From the NCBI RefSeq assembly GCF_015686695.1, contig NZ_JADPMR010000004.1, forward strand, positions 1,736,001-1,800,000: DNA of 64,000 nucleotides, written 5' to 3'. Position 1 is the first letter of the stretch, and every line of letters begins with the position of its first letter. The position numbers and the translations under genes were made by a program. Shown here one piece after another: positions 50,501 to 59,349 of the stretch. The DNA comes from Vibrio nitrifigilis (GTDB lineage: Bacteria; Pseudomonadota; Gammaproteobacteria; Enterobacterales; Vibrionaceae). The notes beneath the pieces are model-generated. The model was not told the origin of the DNA and ran no database searches. It worked only from the letters and a program-made list of their open reading frames with translations.

Positions 50501-52294
50501 TTCGTAGGAATCAAACTCCTTTTTGGCTGGACGTAATGCTGCGATCGATTTTCCATTCCACAACGTAAAGTGTTGATTGCGAATGACGCTGGCACCACCT
50601 GTCTCTTGCAAAGCAAAACTATAAGACGCAAGGACAGGAGATTTAAGCAACGATTGTTTAATGAGTGGCAAGTCAAAAGTTGAATGGCCTTGTTCGTCCA
50701 GTTCAATCGGATCCACTTCGGGTACATCATTCCAGCTTTGGATTTTGAACGTTGTACCTACGATAAAATCGTGATAATTCCCAGGGAAATGACGCTGAGG
50801 AATATAGGCTGGTGTGATGTTCAATTTATTGCCGTTAGCTGGAGCACCAAAAAGGTATTTACCTTCAACGGATACAGGTAACGTTTCTACACCTGTATGA
50901 ATTTGTCCTTTAGGAAGAGTGACGTGAAGATCCATACGTTCAGGAACAAATTCGCTCACATCAAAGGCAAAGCGAGTCAGTGGTTTTTTCGCATCAGCTG
51001 TTGTTTTAATTTCTGCTATCCATTGCCCAAGAGGTGCGCCACTTGGGATGGCAAAATGATCTTGATAAAAGCCAGCATTATTATTGGTCGGCTCCATCCA
51101 GTGGGATAACGCGACTTTGCTATTGGGTTTATGGTATTCAACAAATAAACGTTGTTTCGGGAGCGACTGACCGTCTTTGTCTCGTAATACCACGTTCAGT
51201 GGCAGAGTTTCTCCGGGTTTAAATAAGTTACGATTAGAATAGGCAAACGCTTCTGTTGATTGATAGTCACGTCCAGTGACGGCAAAATCAGAAAGGTCTA
51301 ATGGGATTTCTTTTAACGGTAATACACTGACTTGTTTGCCATTTTGTACATATAAGATATCACCATTATGTACTTTATAATCAAATGTTTTTTGTAACCC
51401 AGTCATGTCACCAAGAGTGACAGACTTATGTTGGCGATACACTTTAATTTGGCTTGTACCATCAAGCTTGGAATTTGAGAAAGAATTGAGTTGGATTGCT
51501 AAATGATCAGCAAACACTTTCGCTTGAATACCCATATCGGTGAGAAGAACTTGGCCGATCACGTAGTTGTCGTAACCAAAGTCTCCAGTTACTTTAATGG
51601 CTAAGATATACCATCCATCAGCCAGCTCTTTAGGCAGTTGAATCGCAGTAGATACATCTTGATTGACACTCGCTTTGGGTAAATCGTAACTGAGAGTCGT
51701 CACTGTACGATAGTTTTTGCGCAGATGCTGTAAATGCCAAGTGCTAATATTCTGATTGTAATAGAATTTATCTAGTATAGAGGGCAATTGCTCAACTTTT
51801 AGAACCTCTACCGATAGTTGTGTTGCATTCACCACACTAAGCGGCACGGTGCGACTGCCTTTTGAAGGAACGACAGGACCGCGTCCAATTAAGCGCACTT
51901 CTGGTGCACGTTCTGCAATAGTGACGGTGCGTTCATTAAGATCATCTGATTTTATGTTGGCATGCAATTTAACGCGATAAACCTGATTTACTTTTACATC
52001 GCGGTAGATGACGGCATTTTGTGCTTTGTTAAATACCCAGTCTCCTTTGAGTTTGGTTTCTTTGCCATTGTTTTTTTGTTCGTCTTCATCGGTATGAACA
52101 CGATAAATATCGGCGACATTCGTCGATGTAATCGTGTTGTCGAATTGGATGATCAGCGCCGGTTTACCGCGATCCATGTAGTTGCCAATGTATGTGGCGT
52201 GGGGAGTGTGAGAGTTCGCATAAGCATTTGAAAACCCGACTAAATTTAAGACGAGCACAAGCCATAGCGACCAGAAAGCCTTACTCTGATACAT
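47501..52294 (-). CDS. yfhM: Bacterial alpha-2-macroglobulin (YfhM-type)
   Basis: A 1597-residue exported protease trap. It has a cleavable signal (to about residue 26, SNAYA) and not a lipobox, unlike the E. coli lipoprotein. Several macroglobulin domains precede the thioester domain, where Cys1137-Ala-Glu-Gln in YPYGCAEQT forms the reactive thioester; a helical TED domain and the receptor-binding-like end follow. AGAGG lies before the ATG. It covalently traps proteases that breach the outer membrane while PbpC, 88 bases downstream, repairs the wall. Length matches the PbpC-linked type. Confidence 0.93.
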   Translation of the reverse strand: MYQSKAFWSLWLVLVLNLVGFSNAYANSHTPHATYIGNYMDRGKPALIIQFDNTITSTNVADIYRVHTDEDEQKNNGKETKLKGDWVFNKAQNAVIYRDVKVNQVYRVKLHANIKSDDLNERTVTIAERAPEVRLIGRGPVVPSKGSRTVPLSVVNATQLSVEVLKVEQLPSILDKFYYNQNISTWHLQHLRKNYRTVTTLSYDLPKASVNQDVSTAIQLPKELADGWYILAIKVTGDFGYDNYVIGQVLLTDMGIQAKVFADHLAIQLNSFSNSKLDGTSQIKVYRQHKSVTLGDMTGLQKTFDYKVHNGDILYVQNGKQVSVLPLKEIPLDLSDFAVTGRDYQSTEAFAYSNRNLFKPGETLPLNVVLRDKDGQSLPKQRLFVEYHKPNSKVALSHWMEPTNNNAGFYQDHFAIPSGAPLGQWIAEIKTTADAKKPLTRFAFDVSEFVPERMDLHVTLPKGQIHTGVETLPVSVEGKYLFGAPANGNKLNITPAYIPQRHFPGNYHDFIVGTTFKIQSWNDVPEVDPIELDEQGHSTFDLPLIKQSLLKSPVLASYSFALQETGGASVIRNQHFTLWNGKSIAALRPAKKEFDSYEKAHFDIGLLDGQGQSMIAGKVQYLLERNHGGYYWIYNQSSGWDLRHDSHWQPVSSDILNITNGKYQGIDFNVDWGDYRLTLTAPSGVTTQYRFWAGWSEEKQGQRPVKPDQLTVSLDKKAYKNDEQATVTINSDVAGQLSLALEADNTIWTHQATIQKGSHQYHVPLTGLQRHDLYLTATLVGNENGMPRRLFAIKPLQLDREDRRLHVTINHPEKLLPLTGADIVVQLDKPTQEPTWVTVSMVDRGIINLARYKVPNIHRWFFGQRRYSADILDLYSRIYQQRPDSFLTHRYGGDTALAANRNPDQSVESKTITFMSQLVQFDSQGQATIHVEVPDYNGQAQIVAMAFNHNQYGQAQSDVIIASPVVAELAVPRFLAPGDNSQTLLEVFNTSDDTQTVTATVSASENLNLVSAHQLNVTLKPGERRSLAVPFSIGEIHGATGTAKLNLAVNASSKSGKTVTQNRSWSIPVREARPILTNSTSLTIGTELNNHSVTINDSLWRNIDTSDITQTQVYFSSSPQISYLNYVDGLFRYPYGCAEQTTSKAVPWLLKDTSLNSLKQQVENGIRDRAMIEKALLRLNTMQKGNGGFSLWDKYGEEWPWVTVYVTEFMLNVNQRFPGLVSDEMLTPALQRIQSYPTNKDLTTTSYYAAWVLARAKRSDISNLYSLYRRLDKESLPTSASAAYLGGAFLLAGDRQKADELFAQIPNTSRRYFWDDYDFGSQLRDDADALNVLLELNKELKLSNELLALKNRLIESVIHQAEKRSYLSTQEQSSLVKAGLNLKQEAQAPVTISTSHAGTTTEHSAKGTGAIQVKPFTTITNQDNKPIYLQINTSGRANKQSLHSTMEVIATRQFLTKDGQPYDGTPLKIGDQLIVELKLVMKEPVHQAMIVDYLPTGFVLDNPAFTNANDLLKSVVKQNPTKPDMVEYRNDRFVLATTLDWNDWSEERNTYRFYYVMRAETPGVSHVPAMYAENMYQPETYLYQPQQTHSSLVIQKP

Positions 52295-52656
52295 AAAAAC
52301 CTCTAACCAAATGACGATATTTATAATATTTCAACAGACCGTTGTGCTCTCAATTGTATTTATATTTGCATGTCACAATCTGTCTAAATTGAATCAAGTG
52401 AACTATAAATCAGGGATGTTTTTGGCGTTCTTCACATAATTAAAAATGGAATAGATATCTGGTTTTTATTGCTTATAGCCTTATATCTAAAATGTAATTA
52501 ACGTCTATACCCAAATAACTTCATGAGGCAGGATTCAGAGCTTTATCAACGAGGACTGGTCAGTTTCAATAAGGAAGGAATGTTTGGCGTATATAGTTTG
52601 TAGCTCTTTGAGGCTAACAGGTCTGTTTTGAACTACTCAGTGATACGGGTGGGTAA
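52295..52656. other. Divergent gap yfhM / SCO1 genes
   Basis: About 360 bases containing the divergent promoters. I see no gene, clear operator or CueR-like palindrome. AT-rich next to yfhM, less so toward the SCO1-type gene. Confidence 0.3.
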
Positions 52657-53253
52657 ATGAATAAACGTAGGTTTGCCTATATTGTTGTTGCAGTTGTAAT
52701 TGGTCTTAGCCTTTCAATCTATTGGATTGTACGATATTCAAGCCGGGCAGAGTATGTTGACCGCTCTGATTGGCAGGTAATGTTATACGGAAAAAATCAC
52801 CAAGCAGTGGATATTTTCGACCCAAATGATCCGCGAATTCGTATTGTCTATTTTGGTTTCACTCGCTGTCCTGATGTGTGTCCTACCTCACTTGCAATGC
52901 TTTCAGGTGCTATGCGTCAAGTTGATGATTCACTTAAGACAAGATATTGGCCTATATTTATTTCTTTGGATCCTGAAAGGGATAATAGTGAGACATCGGC
53001 TCAATATGCTCAATATTTTCATCCCATGATTGTCGGTTTATCGGCATCATTAGCTCAAACAACAAAATTGGCTCGTCACTATGGAGTCATTTTTCGTAAA
53101 ACCGAATTACCAAATTCAAAGATGGGGTATACCTTGGATCACAGCTCGTATTTTTATTTTTTGAAATCTGACGGCACATTGATCGAAAAAGTCCCCCATA
53201 CGAATACACCTCAACCCATCGTCAATGCGATGAAAAGAGATATGGCCAAATAA
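52657..53253 (+). CDS. SCO1/SenC-type copper chaperone
   Basis: A 198-residue thioredoxin-fold protein anchored by one N-terminal helix (residues 7-25) with the body in the periplasm. The copper ligands are intact: C-x-x-x-C in TRCPDVCPTS (about residues 71-75) and the distant His in LDHSS. SCO proteins deliver copper to the Cu-A site of cytochrome c oxidase or handle thiol redox. It precedes the PCu(A)C-type gene by 13 bases, the two acting in the same copper transfer. Confidence 0.9.
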   Translation: MNKRRFAYIVVAVVIGLSLSIYWIVRYSSRAEYVDRSDWQVMLYGKNHQAVDIFDPNDPRIRIVYFGFTRCPDVCPTSLAMLSGAMRQVDDSLKTRYWPIFISLDPERDNSETSAQYAQYFHPMIVGLSASLAQTTKLARHYGVIFRKTELPNSKMGYTLDHSSYFYFLKSDGTLIEKVPHTNTPQPIVNAMKRDMAK

Positions 53254-53266
53254 AAAGGAAAGATGA

Positions 53267-53740
53267 ATGAACATAAAGGTGTTTTTGTTTTCAATGATGG
53301 CTTTTAGTTTTTCTTGCTTTGCTAATGAAGCTCTGACTTTCGATAATGTTTATGCAAGAGCGACTGCTCCTGGGGCTGAAAGCAGTGCAGTATTTGGCAT
53401 GTTAAAAAACGATGGTGATACAGATGTTACCATTATTTCAGCATCGGCAGATGTCAGCGAGGAGGCTGAATTACATACGGTGATTGAAGAAAATGACGTA
53501 ATGCAGATGCGTCAGGTTTCCGAAATCCTTGTCCCTGCTCATGGTAACGTTGTTTTACAACCTGGAGCCTATCATGTGATGCTGATCGGTCTACACGGTC
53601 AACTGGTCAGTGGTTCACAAGTCAATTTAACGTTGGGTACTCAAGACGGGCAATCATTGGATTTCGTTGTTCCTGTTGAGGATGTGATAGAAGGGTTGCA
53701 GCATGTTGATTTGGACCATGCAATGGCGCAGGACCAATAA
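53267..53740 (+). CDS. PCu(A)C periplasmic copper chaperone
   Basis: A 157-residue cupredoxin-like protein with a signal peptide (to about residue 19, SCFA). The copper motif H-M-x10-M-x21-H-x-M is seen as His in ELHTVIEE, Met in DVMQMRQV, then HVM in GAYHVMLIG. It passes Cu(I) to SCO or to cytochrome oxidase. AAAGGAAAG precedes the ATG. A terminator follows, closing the two-gene operon; no oxidase subunit is nearby. Confidence 0.9.
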   Translation: MNIKVFLFSMMAFSFSCFANEALTFDNVYARATAPGAESSAVFGMLKNDGDTDVTIISASADVSEEAELHTVIEENDVMQMRQVSEILVPAHGNVVLQPGAYHVMLIGLHGQLVSGSQVNLTLGTQDGQSLDFVVPVEDVIEGLQHVDLDHAMAQDQ

Positions 53741-53767
53741 TTAACTTATTGTCAGTTAGTAAACAGT

Positions 53768-53791
53768 GGGAGCTATTTAGCTCCCTTTTTT
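53768..53791 (+). terminator. Terminator after copper chaperone genes
   Basis: GGGAGCTA-TT-TAGCTCCC followed by TTTTTTAT, 28 bases beyond the stop codon. Confidence 0.9.
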
Positions 53792-53952
53792 ATTAAAGAT
53801 AGAGCAACTTTTGACAATATTAAGAGTGGCTTGAGTTATGTTACAGGGAGTTTATATCCGTATTTTTTATGCAAGTTTACAAATACCTAGCTTGGGAATT
53901 TATTAGAACGTGTTAATATGCATGCAGTAAATTGTTGAGGTGTAAGGAAGTT

Positions 53953-55014
53953 ATGGCAACAATATTAGACGTCTCTCGCCGAGCCGGAGTTGCAAAGTCA
54001 ACGGTGTCTCGTGTTTTGAGTGGCCGTGGGTATACATCAGATAAAACGCGTGAAGTTGTACTGAAAGCGGCGCAAGAGCTTAACTATAGACCCAATGTGC
54101 TTGCGAGAAATTTAGCGTTACAGACATCGAACACGATAGGTTTAATCCTTCCTTCTGGTGCTCTGGTCTCACGTTATTTGGCGTCGCTGGTAGATGAAAT
54201 ATTTAAGAAAGCGCAGGCTGCAGGAAAAGACGTGATCATGAAACACGTCGACGATAGGCCGGGTTTAGCAATGGAATCAATTTACAATTTGATTGATCAT
54301 CGCTGCGAAGCTGTTATGTACTACAACTCATCGAGTTTTGTTAATTTTGATGATACTGTGGCTGAAATCGATGCTGCTATTGATTCGTTTTCTGTGCCGG
54401 TTGTGTTACTGAATGGGTATCTACCCAAACATCCAAAACACTGCGTTTGGTATGAGCACGCTCGTTTTGCGGCAAAACCGGTTGAATATTTGTTAGAACA
54501 TGGCCATCGCAACATTGCTTATATTACAGGGCCCCTCAACCAACGTACGGTACAAGAGCGTGTGAAAGGTTACCGACAAGCTCTTGAACATCATGGTATT
54601 GATTATAATGAGCAACTGTTTGTTGAGGGGAGTTACAAAGTCCTTGAAGACGACACATTGTCTCAAGATGTATCCTTAATGGGGTATGAAGCGTGTATTG
54701 AGTTGTTAGGACGAGGCGTGAATTTCAGTGCTATTTGCTTTGCCAATGATTACTTAGCAATCGGGGCGCAAAAAGCGCTGCAAGAGCGTGGCATTGATGT
54801 GCCTGATGAGGTCTCACTCTTTGGTTTTGATGATACACCAGTTTTGAATTACTTTTCTCCATCGATCAGTTCAGTCGTTCTACCGTCAACTCAATTGATC
54901 AATTACGCTGTTGAATTATGCTTTGCTCACCTCTCACACAGTGAATTGCCTGATTATGATTCACTTAATTTCGACTCTGAGCTTGTGCTGCGCGGTTCCG
55001 TAAAAGCACTCTAG
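53953..55014 (+). CDS. LacI-family transcriptional regulator
   Basis: A 353-residue LacI-type repressor: helix-turn-helix ATILDVSRRAGVAKSTVSRVLSGRG (2-26) with hinge helix YRPNVLARNL (about 48-57), and a ribose-binding-like sensing domain (about 60-340). AscG and similar beta-glucoside regulators have the same layout. I chose ATG 53953, preceded by AAGGAAG, seven codons inside the open frame. It is followed by the GH1 gene on the same strand across a region with two operator-like palindromes, so it most likely controls that gene. Confidence 0.9.
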   Translation: MATILDVSRRAGVAKSTVSRVLSGRGYTSDKTREVVLKAAQELNYRPNVLARNLALQTSNTIGLILPSGALVSRYLASLVDEIFKKAQAAGKDVIMKHVDDRPGLAMESIYNLIDHRCEAVMYYNSSSFVNFDDTVAEIDAAIDSFSVPVVLLNGYLPKHPKHCVWYEHARFAAKPVEYLLEHGHRNIAYITGPLNQRTVQERVKGYRQALEHHGIDYNEQLFVEGSYKVLEDDTLSQDVSLMGYEACIELLGRGVNFSAICFANDYLAIGAQKALQERGIDVPDEVSLFGFDDTPVLNYFSPSISSVVLPSTQLINYAVELCFAHLSHSELPDYDSLNFDSELVLRGSVKAL

Positions 55015-55037
55015 ATCTTATCTAACATAATGAAAAG

Positions 55038-55065
55038 GCGAGAAATTTTTTAAATTTCTCGCTTT
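55038..55065 (+). terminator. Terminator after lacI-type gene
   Basis: GCGAGAAATTT-TTT-AAATTTCTCGC followed by TTT, 23 bases after the stop codon. Separates the repressor transcript from the GH1 gene. Confidence 0.8.
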
Positions 55066-55146
55066 GGTCGATAGGTTATTGTATCGATATTCTGCCGATT
55101 TAAATTCCAAACACATCACAAAAGATCAATTTTGTGTAAAAATTAT

Positions 55147-55159
55147 GGAAACGGTTTCC
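55147..55159. promoter_or_regulatory. LacI-type operator 1
   Basis: GGAAAC-G-GTTTCC, a perfect palindrome with the central CG step typical of LacI-family sites, about 280 bases before the GH1 start. Confidence 0.6.
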
Positions 55160-55332
55160 TCTCACTGGAAGGGTATGCTAGATTGATTGCATACGGTCAC
55201 AAGACGCTCAGACGCTCAATAGTAGCAGCCTGAAAACAGGTGAGTGTTGAGTCTGGAACATTGCACTGAGTTACCCTACATAGCCAAAAACGTGGAAAAA
55301 TAATTTAAAAATCGTTGGCGTGTCATCAGAAA

Positions 55333-55346
55333 TGGAACCGGTTACA
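55333..55346. promoter_or_regulatory. LacI-type operator 2
   Basis: TGGAACCGGTTACA, palindromic at 12 of 14 positions around CCGG, about 82 bases before the GH1 start. Its centre is about 187 bases from operator 1, a distance suited to DNA looping. Confidence 0.55.
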
Positions 55347-55428
55347 GTTTAGTGGGCGTTATAGATAAACTTGGTGCTTCATTGCTAGAGCACAAGTAAC
55401 CTGACTTAATAAAAAGCGGAGATATGTA

Positions 55429-56871
55429 ATGAGTAATTCTGTTTTCCCTAAAAATTTCCTATGGGGTGGCGCGACAGCAGCAAACCAATTTGAAGGAGCT
55501 TGGAATGTGGATGGTAAAGGTCCTAGCACCAGTGATATGTTGAGCGGTGGTACTCATACCGTTCCTCGTCGTATTACTCGCACAATTGAAGACGGTGTTC
55601 ATTATCCTTCACACGAAGCGATCGATTTTTATCATCGTTATAAAGAAGATATCAAACTGTTCGCGGAAATGGGGTTTAAGACATTTCGTTTATCAATTAA
55701 CTGGACTCGTATTTTCCCAACAGGAATGGAACAGGAGCCTAATGAAGCGGGTTTGAAGTTCTATGATGATGTGTTTGATGAATTGAAGAAATACAACATT
55801 GAACCTCTCGTTACCATTTCTCACTATGAAATGCCATTTGGTTTGACCCAAGAGTACAACGGTTGGGCGGGACGTGAAGTTATTGAACACTTTATGCGTT
55901 ATGCAGAAACCTTATTTACTCGTTACAAAGATAAAGTGAAATACTGGTTAACGTTTAATGAAATTAACTGTGGCACCGTCCCATTTGGTGGCTATTTGGC
56001 GCTTGGTATCTTAAACGAAGGTACTCAAGACTTCTTACATCAAGTCGATGATCCACAGCTGCGTTTCCAAGCCTTGCACCATCAGTTCGTCGCGAGTGCA
56101 AAAGCGGTAGCATTAGGCCATGAAATTAATCCTGATTTTAAAATTGGTTGTATGATTGCCTACATGACGGCATACCCATACACATGTAACCCAGATGATA
56201 TTTTGCTTGCTCAAGATCATATGAACATGCGCAATAACTTCTGTGGCGATATTCATGTGCGTGGTGAATATCCATACTACGCGAAACGTTACTTTGCTGA
56301 AAATAATATCAAACTTGATATTAAAGAGGGTGATCTTGAAGTGATTAAGCAAGGTACTGTTGATTACTATACCTTTAGCTATTACATGTCGAATTGTGTT
56401 TCTGCCGATCCTACATTAGATAACACCTCTGGCAACATTAATGGTGGTGTGAAAAACCCTTATCTAGAAGCATCCGATTGGGGATGGCAAATTGACCCTA
56501 AAGGTTTACGTTACTCATTGAACGAAATCTATGGTCGCTACCAGATTCCTTTGATGGTGGTTGAGAACGGATTAGGTGCGTTTGATAAAGTGGAAGATGA
56601 CGGCAGCATTAATGATAGCTATCGTATTGATTATCTTAAATCACATATCGAACAGATGGGTGAAGCACTAAAAGATGGTGTAGAACTATGGGGTTACACC
56701 CCTTGGGGCTGTATTGATTTAGTGAGTGCATCAACGGGTGAAATGGAAAAACGTTACGGATTTATTTACGTTGATAAAGACAATAAAGGTCAGGGCACAT
56801 TAGATCGTAAGAGAAAAGCATCGTTCTTCTGGTACCAAAAAGTGATTGAATCACAAGGTGAACAGCTGTAA
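55429..56871 (+). CDS. GH1 6-phospho-beta-glucosidase
   Basis: A 480-residue glycoside hydrolase family 1 enzyme with acid/base Glu178 in TFNEINC and nucleophile Glu379 in VVENGLGA. The N-terminal FLWGGATAANQFEGAW is the family signature. The C-terminal loop (around SASTGEMEKRYGFIYVD, with Ser and Lys and Tyr) matches the phosphate-binding site of 6-phospho-beta-glucosidases such as AscB and BglA, so the substrate is probably a PTS-imported beta-glucoside phosphate. No PTS permease is in the window, so the transporter must be elsewhere. Controlled presumably by the LacI-type gene upstream. Confidence 0.92.
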   Translation: MSNSVFPKNFLWGGATAANQFEGAWNVDGKGPSTSDMLSGGTHTVPRRITRTIEDGVHYPSHEAIDFYHRYKEDIKLFAEMGFKTFRLSINWTRIFPTGMEQEPNEAGLKFYDDVFDELKKYNIEPLVTISHYEMPFGLTQEYNGWAGREVIEHFMRYAETLFTRYKDKVKYWLTFNEINCGTVPFGGYLALGILNEGTQDFLHQVDDPQLRFQALHHQFVASAKAVALGHEINPDFKIGCMIAYMTAYPYTCNPDDILLAQDHMNMRNNFCGDIHVRGEYPYYAKRYFAENNIKLDIKEGDLEVIKQGTVDYYTFSYYMSNCVSADPTLDNTSGNINGGVKNPYLEASDWGWQIDPKGLRYSLNEIYGRYQIPLMVVENGLGAFDKVEDDGSINDSYRIDYLKSHIEQMGEALKDGVELWGYTPWGCIDLVSASTGEMEKRYGFIYVDKDNKGQGTLDRKRKASFFWYQKVIESQGEQL

Positions 56872-56890
56872 CAGCGTATAGAGTCGAGCC

Positions 56891-56944
56891 ACCAGCTTAC
56901 TGTTTATTTTACTTAGGTGAAACAATCAGTAAGCTGGTTTTTCT
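56891..56944 (+). terminator. Terminator after GH1 gene
   Basis: ACCAGCTTACTG (56891-56902) pairs exactly with CAGTAAGCTGGT (56927-56938), then TTTTTCTTT. Loop of 24 bases. Confidence 0.85.
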
Positions 56945-56975
56945 TTACAGAGATTCCTCTCTGTTGACTAAAGAA

Positions 56976-57224
56976 TTAGTGAGATTTTTTAGGTCCATTA
57001 CGTACTAAATCTTTACCATTATCAAACACTTCTTGTGTAACCCAACGGCCAAGAACAAGCTGGTGCTGATCATCTAAAACAGCCACGAACGGGCGACCAT
57101 TGGAATTGTTGGTTGCTAAAGCGACACCGGCGGCATTATTTAGCCCTAAGCCACCTTTTTCAACTAGGATCAGGAAAGTTTCTAGTTCTTCTAGAGTTTC
57201 AATTACGTCGTTATCATCAATCAT
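56976..57224 (-). CDS. Conserved-looking small protein, unknown
   Basis: An 82-residue acidic protein without signal or membrane segments: a helical N-terminal half (DNDVIETLEELETFLILVEKGGLGLNN) and a beta-like second half (GRPFVAVLDDQHQLVLGRWV). I do not recognise a family. The plausible alternation of helix and strands and a clean start/stop support a real gene. It lies between the GH1 terminator and the terminator of the enoate-reductase gene, on its own. Confidence 0.6.
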   Translation of the reverse strand: MIDDNDVIETLEELETFLILVEKGGLGLNNAAGVALATNNSNGRPFVAVLDDQHQLVLGRWVTQEVFDNGKDLVRNGPKKSH

Positions 57225-57346
57225 GTTTCAAGCTCAATTATTTAGCGATAAGCTGATCATAGCAGCTAAAGCGCAGAGTCTGAATGCTTGGATAAAGATG
57301 ATAAGAATGAATGTTTAATTTCTGTCCGTTTTGCCAATAGATGAAG

Positions 57347-57382
57347 TGAAAAATGCAGATTTTACACTGTAAAATCTGCATT
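57347..57382 (-). terminator. Terminator after enoate-reductase-like gene
   Basis: AATGCAGATTTTAC-ACT-GTAAAATCTGCATT, an exact 14-base stem; on the minus strand TTTTTC follows. Confidence 0.92.
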
Positions 57383-57402
57383 CATAGAGATCAAATATCA
57401 GA

Positions 57403-59349
57403 TTAGATATCCATTGCTGCATAGTGCCCGTGATGAACCGCAGAAGCCACTTTGCCGGGACGAACACAATCGCCGACAGGGATAAAGTCTAAAATACTTT
57501 GGCGTAACTCTTCCCGCTCTATTTCACGAGATTTCATCCCGACAGAGCAGAAGATAGTATCAGCGGGAAAGACTAAGCGTTCTCCTTGTTTATTGATGGC
57601 AACCACACCTTCTGCAGTGATCGCTTCTACTTTTGTTCCTAGGTGCACATCAATGTGATCGCGTAGTTCGATGTTGAGCCCCATTTTGTGGAAGACATTA
57701 GAATCAATCGCAAAGTCATCACGAGCTTCAATCAACGTCACGTTCTTGTGTTCGCGTCTAAAATGGATCGCTGATTCTGTACCAACAAGGCCGGCACCGA
57801 TAATCACAACATTTTGACCAATGTTAGGCACATCTTTCGCAAGTTCAGTGCAGTTGACCACGCGTGGATCATCAATACCTGGAATATTTGGCTTAATGGG
57901 GGTCGCACCAATGGCACAAATTAATGAATCTGGATTGATTTCTTCTACCAGTGCATTATCGACTTTGGTATTCATTCGCACTTCAATGTTGTCATATTGT
58001 GCGATTTGATGGACGAGCCATTTAGAAAAACCGTAGTAATTCTTTTTAAAATCAACATGAGCTTCACAGTTGATCTGGCCACCGAGCTTATCGGTGGATT
58101 CACATAGAATCACTTTATGATGACGTTTGGCAGCGCTAAGAGCCGCTTGCATGCCACCAGGGCCGCCACCTGCAATCAGAACGGTTTTACTGGTTTCTGG
58201 CATTGCCGCTGGAGAGAAATACAGTTCTTCTTCACCAATCACAGGGTTAATTGCACATGCTGTATCGCGAGTGGTAATGATGGTATCCATGCAGTGGTGA
58301 CAACGCATACATTTGCGAATATCTTGATCGCGTCCTTCCATTGCTTTGCGAGGCAGGAATGGATCAGCCATTAATGCGCGTGCCATTTCAACGATATCGG
58401 CTTGACCGGATGCAATAATTTCTTCGGCAATATCGGGTTCGGTTAATGCACCCACGACGGCAACAGGTTTGTTAACGTGTTTTTTTATTTCAGCTGCTAG
58501 CGCTACATTGCAACCATGTTTGACGAACATGGACGGGTGAGTACGTACGAAAGTTTCTGCGACACGTTGGTTACCCGCACTGATATGAATAATGTCGACA
58601 TAATCTTCTATTGCTTGAGCAATACGGACCGCCTCGGCAACATCATGTCCGCCTTCGTATAATTCTTTGCCGTTCATACGAAATTCAATAGGAAAACCTT
58701 CGCCAACGGCTTCACGAATGGCTTTTAATACCATGATAGGGAAACGTACGCGATTTTCTAATGAGCCACCATATTGATCTTGGCGTTGATTAGACGGTGA
58801 TAAGAACTGACTAATCAACCAGCCATGACCACCGTGAACCATTAACATCTCAAAACCGGCTTGTTTGACTAAGGCGGCGCTATCACCAAATGCTTTAACC
58901 AATTCTAGAAGCATTTCTTCAGTTAACTCAGAAACTTCAACGCCATTTTCCCATTCATGCATTGGGCCGTAAGGTTTGTATTTGGGATGTGGATTTTCTA
59001 AATTAGGGATGCCTGCATATTTGCCGCCGTGGGAGAGTTCAATGCTTGGAATACAGTTGTGGCGACGAATAGAGCGCGCGGCATGAGTTAATGAGGGCAA
59101 AATCAATGGATCGTGAAGTTTAAGTTCTTTTGTGTGTGGGCTGCCACCTTCTAATACGATGGATTGACCAACAGTCACATTGGCTGCCCCACCTTTAGCT
59201 CTGAGTTCAAAGAAGGCGGTATTTTCCTGTGATAGGAAGCATTCTGGCGAGAGCTCTTGCAGGGAAACCGGTGCTGAAAATAGACGGTTTTTGAAGGTGA
59301 TATTACCGATTTTTATCGGGGAAAATAGGTGGGGATATTTTAGCTTCAT
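57403..59349 (-). CDS. NADH:flavin oxidoreductase / enoate reductase-like (FMN, FAD, 4Fe-4S)
   Basis: A 648-residue fusion like 2,4-dienoyl-CoA reductase (FadH) and the bile-acid Bai reductases. Residues 1-335 are an old-yellow-enzyme TIM barrel binding FMN (VHGGHGWLISQFLSPSNQRQD carries the His-Gly-His loop), followed by the Fe-S cluster C-x2-C-x2-C-x11-C (CMRCHHC...C) near 340-358, then an FAD/NAD(P) domain with GGGPGGMQAALSAAKR (about 383-398) and VVIIGAGLVGTESAIH. The second spacing (x2 rather than FadH's x3) sets it apart from FadH. The ATG at 59349 follows GAGAGGAA. Substrate: an unsaturated acid, ketone or steroid-like compound; undecided. Confidence 0.88.
   Translation of the reverse strand: MKLKYPHLFSPIKIGNITFKNRLFSAPVSLQELSPECFLSQENTAFFELRAKGGAANVTVGQSIVLEGGSPHTKELKLHDPLILPSLTHAARSIRRHNCIPSIELSHGGKYAGIPNLENPHPKYKPYGPMHEWENGVEVSELTEEMLLELVKAFGDSAALVKQAGFEMLMVHGGHGWLISQFLSPSNQRQDQYGGSLENRVRFPIMVLKAIREAVGEGFPIEFRMNGKELYEGGHDVAEAVRIAQAIEDYVDIIHISAGNQRVAETFVRTHPSMFVKHGCNVALAAEIKKHVNKPVAVVGALTEPDIAEEIIASGQADIVEMARALMADPFLPRKAMEGRDQDIRKCMRCHHCMDTIITTRDTACAINPVIGEEELYFSPAAMPETSKTVLIAGGGPGGMQAALSAAKRHHKVILCESTDKLGGQINCEAHVDFKKNYYGFSKWLVHQIAQYDNIEVRMNTKVDNALVEEINPDSLICAIGATPIKPNIPGIDDPRVVNCTELAKDVPNIGQNVVIIGAGLVGTESAIHFRREHKNVTLIEARDDFAIDSNVFHKMGLNIELRDHIDVHLGTKVEAITAEGVVAINKQGERLVFPADTIFCSVGMKSREIEREELRQSILDFIPVGDCVRPGKVASAVHHGHYAAMDI

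Noticed and set aside
55201..55218. Short direct repeat GACGCTCA before the GH1 gene
   Set aside because: Two adjacent copies of eight bases only; no palindromic character and no recurrence elsewhere, so no role can be argued.
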